Below, one piece after another: positions 59,219-64,000 of a stretch of 64,000 nucleotides of DNA (positions are counted from its first letter, which is position 1; each line of letters starts with the position of its first letter). Where the stretch lies: positions 4,092,001 to 4,156,000 of the forward strand of contig JAHREC010000013.1 of the NCBI GenBank assembly GCA_020081605.1, given 5' to 3'. This DNA comes from Albifimbria verrucaria (Eukaryota; Ascomycota; Sordariomycetes; Hypocreales; Stachybotryaceae). The notes under the pieces were generated by a model. It was not told the origin of the DNA, did no database searches, and saw nothing but the letters and a program-made list of their open reading frames with translations. The position numbers and the translations under genes were made by a program.

Positions 59219-61091
59219 ACAGAGGTTTGCGGCCTTCATGTGTGGGGACGATGACGATGCTTACGGCTTTGTAACATTAGCGGATCAATTTGGATGGGGT
59301 CTTTTTTTCTTCTTCTTTTCTTCTTCATGGAGTTGGGCGGGGGCAGGCGAATGTGTAGATGATTTAGAGAAACTAGACATGATATACGCAGAAACGGTCT
59401 CGACACTATTGCTTGCTTATCCCGGCACGTAAGCCACCCACTGGTCCAAGGTGTGGACAAGGCTGCCCTTTCGCCCCGTCTCGACAGTTAAGCTCAGCCA
59501 GTAGACTGTGTGACTATACCAGGCCAGGCAGGATTGACAACGAGGATGCGGGCCTCCGCATCTGCGCAAACGAACTTTGAAGATGGCTTACGGTCCATGG
59601 ACTGATCAGCTTCGCACGGTGATCGAGGACCCAGACATGGAACTCGACATTCCTTGGCCGTTCTTGGACAATCGAGGCGGGAACCACGAAGGAGAGATGG
59701 CCAGCCGTTTGAGTCACCCAGCACAGGCCACGGCCAAGTTGTGGTATGCGGGCCCTCCCGGAACCAGAGGAAGATATCCCATTGGGCCAAGGTGCACAAG
59801 GCGACAGGCTGTGTGGGGTGGGAGAGCTTGGAGAGGTTGTCGCGACGCGGTCCAAGCCTTGAGGTACCTTTCAGAGGCCCAATTACGTGTAAAGCACCCA
59901 TGGATGCAGGTGGTGCTGGAGATGGACCACTTAAAGGGACTTGTGATGTTTATTATTCTTTTCCTCTTACCCTGCCTTGCCCTCTCTCCCCACCCCTCCA
60001 TGCCAGGGATTGCATCTTGAAACAGGCCGTTTTGGTGCATGGCTTGAATTTTCTTTGCAGGATATGCACTAGTTCATGAGATGGATGGTGGGAGCAGAGA
60101 GGGGAAAAAGAAAGTAGGGGAAAAGTGTTTAAGGCGGTGATGACCGTGAATTGTGAGGTCAAGTCAAGTCAGGTCAGGTCAAGTCAAGTCAAGTAATGGC
60201 TGTTTATGGAAATGGGGAACGCGACTCGAGAGTGTTTAGCTCCCGCGTAAAACGACACTACTGTACCTACATGCTATCTAAGGTACTTAACTTGCCTTGG
60301 TAGTTGCATGTAGCCAGAGGTCCCAACGTTCACAAGCTCAAGCCGTCAGGCGCTCATACCCGTGGATTGCAGATAGCGGTCGATAGCTACCCAATACACC
60401 ACCTCAATTGCGCAAGCGTTTTGCAAGATGAACTTCCCGTTTCCTTCCACGAGATTCCGCAGCGTTCACGATCAGGTGGTGGGCGATCCATGTCTCCAGC
60501 ACAGCGAGTACCTTAGGCAAGGCAACCTTGGACAGGGGTGCTGGCGAAATGCGCGTCGACAGCGTGTTTTGGAGGGAGGTGCAGCAGCTGGTTCCCACAC
60601 CCCATCTGTCGTCTCGCTCTCTCCGTCTCCATTTCCATCTCCTCACCCACCTACCTCGATGCCCGCTACGCATCCTTCTGTGCAGCCTTGCCCCAAACTT
60701 TTTCCTCGTCCAGTCCATTCATTCCTCTCATCCCACTTCGTCCCTCCGCCCGTCCATCGTCTGAGCAATCGCTCGTCACCACCTGCAAACCGTATAAATA
60801 CCCCCTCGCGCCCGCTGCGGTGCCGCCTGGTCCTGTCTCTGATACATCGATCCGGTCAGTCGCCGCCTCGGGATATTTCCATACAAATCATGCCTGCCTA
60901 TCGCATCGCATAGAACTGATTCCCAATCACAGTGCCATGAACTAGACTGTCCATCTACGTGCGGCCAGGCTGGTGCTTGCTTAGTCCACGTTAACGTCTC
61001 CATCTTCCGTCGTATAAGTATCCTTCGCATCCCCTCGACTCCCCATCGACAACCTCAGTCCGTCCAGAGACATGCGCACCTAGGAATCCTA
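59219..61091. other. Gene-free 1.9 kb with a pentanucleotide array
   Basis: Contains the GTCAA/GTCAG array at 60157-60194 and a long C/T-rich promoter (60590-60790, 61020-61060). No gene is supported. Confidence 0.45.
60157..60194. repeat. Pentanucleotide array GTCAA/GTCAG
   Basis: About seven and a half 5-bp units in the order GTCAA, GTCAA, GTCAG, GTCAG, GTCAA, GTCAA, GTCAA. Confidence 0.85.
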
Positions 61092-63869
61092 ATGGCTGCG
61101 ACCCCGTTCCAACCCTCCCATTTTGGAGCGATCCCTTTCGATATATACAATGACGCGCCTCCCACTCCCGTAGTGACTCCTACCCTTCCCGGCGGCGGTT
61201 GCAACTTTGTGGACCTCACCCCGGAGCCAATGCCTCCAAGTGCGGTTGCCGGCGTTTTTGGAGCCGTCAGGTTCCCGGGAGCCCTGTGCCCGATCAATCT
61301 GGATGGTGTTTCTGTGGCCATCATGCCTGTTACCACGATGATTCTACTAGCGACGGCCAGGTCACCCAGGTCAACAATCCCGAACAGGAGAACGAACGAC
61401 CTCGGAATGGACGCGACCCATTGAGCCCCGTACTAGGCCTGCCTCATACCGACGCCTCGACCCTACCAGGTTTTTCCTTTCCAAGCTTTGGGGATACGGA
61501 CAACTTGTCATTTATTCATCGCGATCCTCAGGATATGGTCCATGGCCCAGGACTTCCCTCAAGTGCTCCGCCAGCAAGTTCAATGCCTGATACCTTGGCT
61601 TGGGGCGATAACCCGATGGACGCGCTCTCTCCTACCACCGGGTTACCTCCGATCCCCCGCAATGTCTCATGCCATCCCAGACGGCTTCCACCACATCGTC
61701 CGTTCATGCCAGATACAACAGACCCTTCGCTGGCAAGGGGCTACAGACACTAAGTAGTGCTTCTGCAGCCAAGCTTCGATCATCCTCTCAGCAGGAACCC
61801 AAAATCAATAGCTCCGCTACACCTACAAAGGACCATAGCTTCGGACGACAACTATCTGTGTATGGCTCTCAAGGCGAACCTAGGGTGGGAGGTCGTGAGC
61901 CACCCTCAAGTGGCGTTACTCACGAAATGTTCAAGAACATGTCAGATACCGTCAGCAGTCACGAGCAACGACTCGACAGATTAGAGACTGTCTCCTTCTC
62001 CGCTGCCGGTCATGACGATTGCCAGGAAAAGATTGACCACTTCGATCTCCGCGTGACGGAACTTGAGAGTCGAATGGAGGAGGTAGAGAAACTGGCGGGC
62101 AATGATAATGCCAGCGTTGTTGGCCGGCGCACAGAAAAGCCCGATGATACCGCATCACAGAGCACCGTTTCTGTGGCCACCAGCATCACTAGCCGCGGTG
62201 ATCGTTCTCAAGAGCTCTATAGCCAGGTTCAGTCACTTCAAGCCCAGGTTGCCCAACTGCAGTCTGCGTTACCAACTTGGAACCAGCCCTGGGAGGTGGA
62301 AGTGGTTTTCTTGCCGTTCCCCTGAAGAAGATATGGCAAAGCATCCATCAGTTCAAGCCCGACACCTCAATTGGCGGAGAAGAGTGGACACAGATGACCG
62401 TCAGCTCAGCAACTCTCCGAGCCCAGTCGCCATTCCACAATGAATGGGCTCCTGTAGACCACGATACCGATTGGCTGTTGCCCAAAGCTTGCAGCGATAA
62501 GAGCATCTCAGATAAGCGACTCCGCAGCCGTGGCCTCATCAGAGTAGTCTCGGTCAAAGGGCCAGATGCTCGGAGCGTGAACTCAGCCATACACTCCGTC
62601 TTCAGTGACGTGTTCCGGGAGATGCAGATGCTGCAACGACCGCAGAATCCTTATCCTCATTTATCAAAATTCCTAGGCTTACAGTCAACCTGGGTGCCAC
62701 TACGTAAAATTCACAAAGATTCACGACTTCGATTTCTGAGTCCAGCGGAGATGGTCAGCCCAGCCATGTGGGACGTGCAGTTTCTGCACTCGGTGATGAT
62801 GAAGTCGGCGGAACCTAGGTTGTTCGTCACTCATCCAGACGCCTACGTACAGGACCTTCAAGCTTTTGAAATGGGCTGGTCCTGGCAACGAATACGGCAG
62901 CTCAACCCAGCAGGTCCGGACGTCACTGAGTCCCAGGAGGTACCTGATGCGGGTCCCCTCGAAGAGCACTGGGCTTGGAATGAACAGATGGATGAGACGC
63001 CAGGATTCCATGGTATCACGAGGCAGACGTCAGTTGAACATCTCGTCTCAACATCACCTCATCTACAGCAAGTCGGCCCCTCTAGTAGCAAAGGTTGGAG
63101 GTCTCCCACACCAACGATGATACGAGGACAGTCTCCAATGCTTAAGGGGCGAAGGGGCTCGCGACCACCAAATATTCGGACTGCCTCGGTGCCCTTGTCA
63201 GTAACCACAAGGTTCTCTCCAATGTCAGGCAGACGTGTAGTCTCAAGCAGCGAGAATCGACGATCTATGCAGGGCATCCTAGCTCCCCAGGCCAACGTCC
63301 TCAAGAGACGCCAAACAAGGTCGCCTAGTTATCACCGCTTCACACCGCGCTGGACAGCCTCACCAAGCCCGATGCCACTGGGCCTCAACGAGTATCAACC
63401 TGCACGTGGGACCACCCTTCGCATACGCGACTCCCACAGCAACGCACCCCTTCAGGAAATCAGACATATTCGGGGCAGCAGCGTGGTACGGAACGCGCCG
63501 GGATATCCATCGGATGAGAACATTAACGACGACTACCCCATGGATGTTTACGAAAATAGCTCGGATGGTCTATATGACGATGACGAAGAATATGAGGAAG
63601 ATGAAAGCGACGACAGCGTCTTGCGGGTGACTCACACCCACGGTGATAACGAGCATGACTCACAACATGCACAGCTGCCTGAGGATGAGCCGTGGCCTGG
63701 TATTGAGGATCCTGATCGGATATCCGACGGCGAGAACGTCGACCCGAGACGAGCTGATCAGCGAAGCGACACGAGCAGCCAGCCGTCTGAATACCCGAGT
63801 ACCCAAGCTCAGTGGCCACCTACTACAAGCACGGAATTCCATATTCATGAGGATGATGACGGGAGATAA
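61092..63869 (+). CDS. Uncharacterised fungal protein with Cys/His cluster, coiled coil and acidic tail
   Basis: I cannot name this protein. The start MAATPFQPSHFGAIPFDIY is followed, after a missing C in 61219-61222, by a compact Cys/His cluster: KCGCRRFWSR then GWCFCGHHACYHD. It has the spacing C-x-C...W-C-x-C-x-H-H-x-C-x2-H and looks zinc-binding. A coiled coil follows (MFKNMSDTVSSHEQRLDRLE, then HFDLRVTELESRMEEVEKLAG). A conserved-looking globular region is next: EVEVVFLPFPLKKIWQ, SRGLIRVVSVKG, LGLQSTWVPLRKIHKDSRLRFL, AMWDVQFLHSVMMKSAEPRLFV. An acidic tail (DDDEEYEEDESDDS) ends the protein. Missing C in 61654-61658 and 62319-62322 cause the other two breaks. The whole protein is about 900 aa. 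A nuclear, DNA- or chromatin-related role is plausible but not shown. Confidence 0.78.
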
Positions 63870-64000
63870 CAGAGTTAGCTGTACTGTCCCGGCATTGTGA
63901 GATGTCCTAGGTTCGAATGGCTTTCAGTTGGCATGCGAGGTGTATCAAAGGCCATGTAAGACGCCCACCCACCGACGGTGACTTTCTCCTTCTTGTTTTG
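63870..64000. other. 3' flank at right edge
   Basis: Only 131 bp; nothing recognisable. Confidence 0.4.

Overview
The window is nuclear DNA of a filamentous ascomycete (Pezizomycotina), most likely a Sordariomycete such as a member of the Hypocreales. The evidence is short GT-AG introns of about 50-60 nt, fungal-only gene families (Zn2Cys6 regulator, CCZ1, AXL2, VAC7, a dysferlin-domain protein of the Mug65 type), pyrimidine-rich promoters, and intergenic GGTA/TACC runs. The class assignment is inference from gene content and style. No bacterial operons, CRISPR arrays, intact transposons or convincing tRNA/rRNA genes were seen.

Layout. At 1-90 (-) there is the edge of a possible WD-repeat gene. 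From 1.2 to 9.3 kb lies a small catabolic neighbourhood: a Zn2Cys6 regulator, a HAD-type dehalogenase, succinate-semialdehyde dehydrogenase and, divergently, 4-aminobutyrate aminotransferase. Together the last two convert GABA to succinate. CCGG-rich palindromic elements are shared between the HAD promoter, the HAD/SSADH 3' spacer and the SSADH/GABA-T promoter, which suggests co-regulation. From 9.9 to 16.5 kb come a CorA-like membrane protein, CCZ1 (Rab7 GEF subunit) and a secreted double-psi beta-barrel protein. From 19.4 to 29.3 kb come the lysine methyltransferase EFM6, the polarity protein AXL2 and a PP2C phosphatase (PTC2/3 type). From 30 to 44.4 kb come a PPR-like protein, a dysferlin-domain protein, a small membrane-anchored helical protein, the splicing factor PRP6, the rRNA dimethylase DIM1 and the vacuolar PI(3,5)P2 regulator VAC7. 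From 48.5 to 63.9 kb come a coiled-coil protein, a divergent RPL30/RPL10 pair, and two fungal proteins I do not recognise. One of these carries a Cys/His cluster that looks zinc-binding.

A technical point dominates the window. Nearly every gene, including the two ribosomal proteins and RNA-processing genes, is broken by single-base length errors, mostly in runs of C/G (less often A/T). Allowing for these makes coding lengths close exactly: RPL10 221 aa, GABA-T 458 aa, SSADH 485 aa, PTC2 429 aa, PRP6 929 aa. I read this as sequencing or assembly error, not pseudogenes, and give each gene's full span. Long gene-free stretches lie at 16.5-19.4, 24.4-27.1, 44.4-48.5 and 50.4-54.2 kb; the last is clearly AT-richer and may be decayed repeat DNA.
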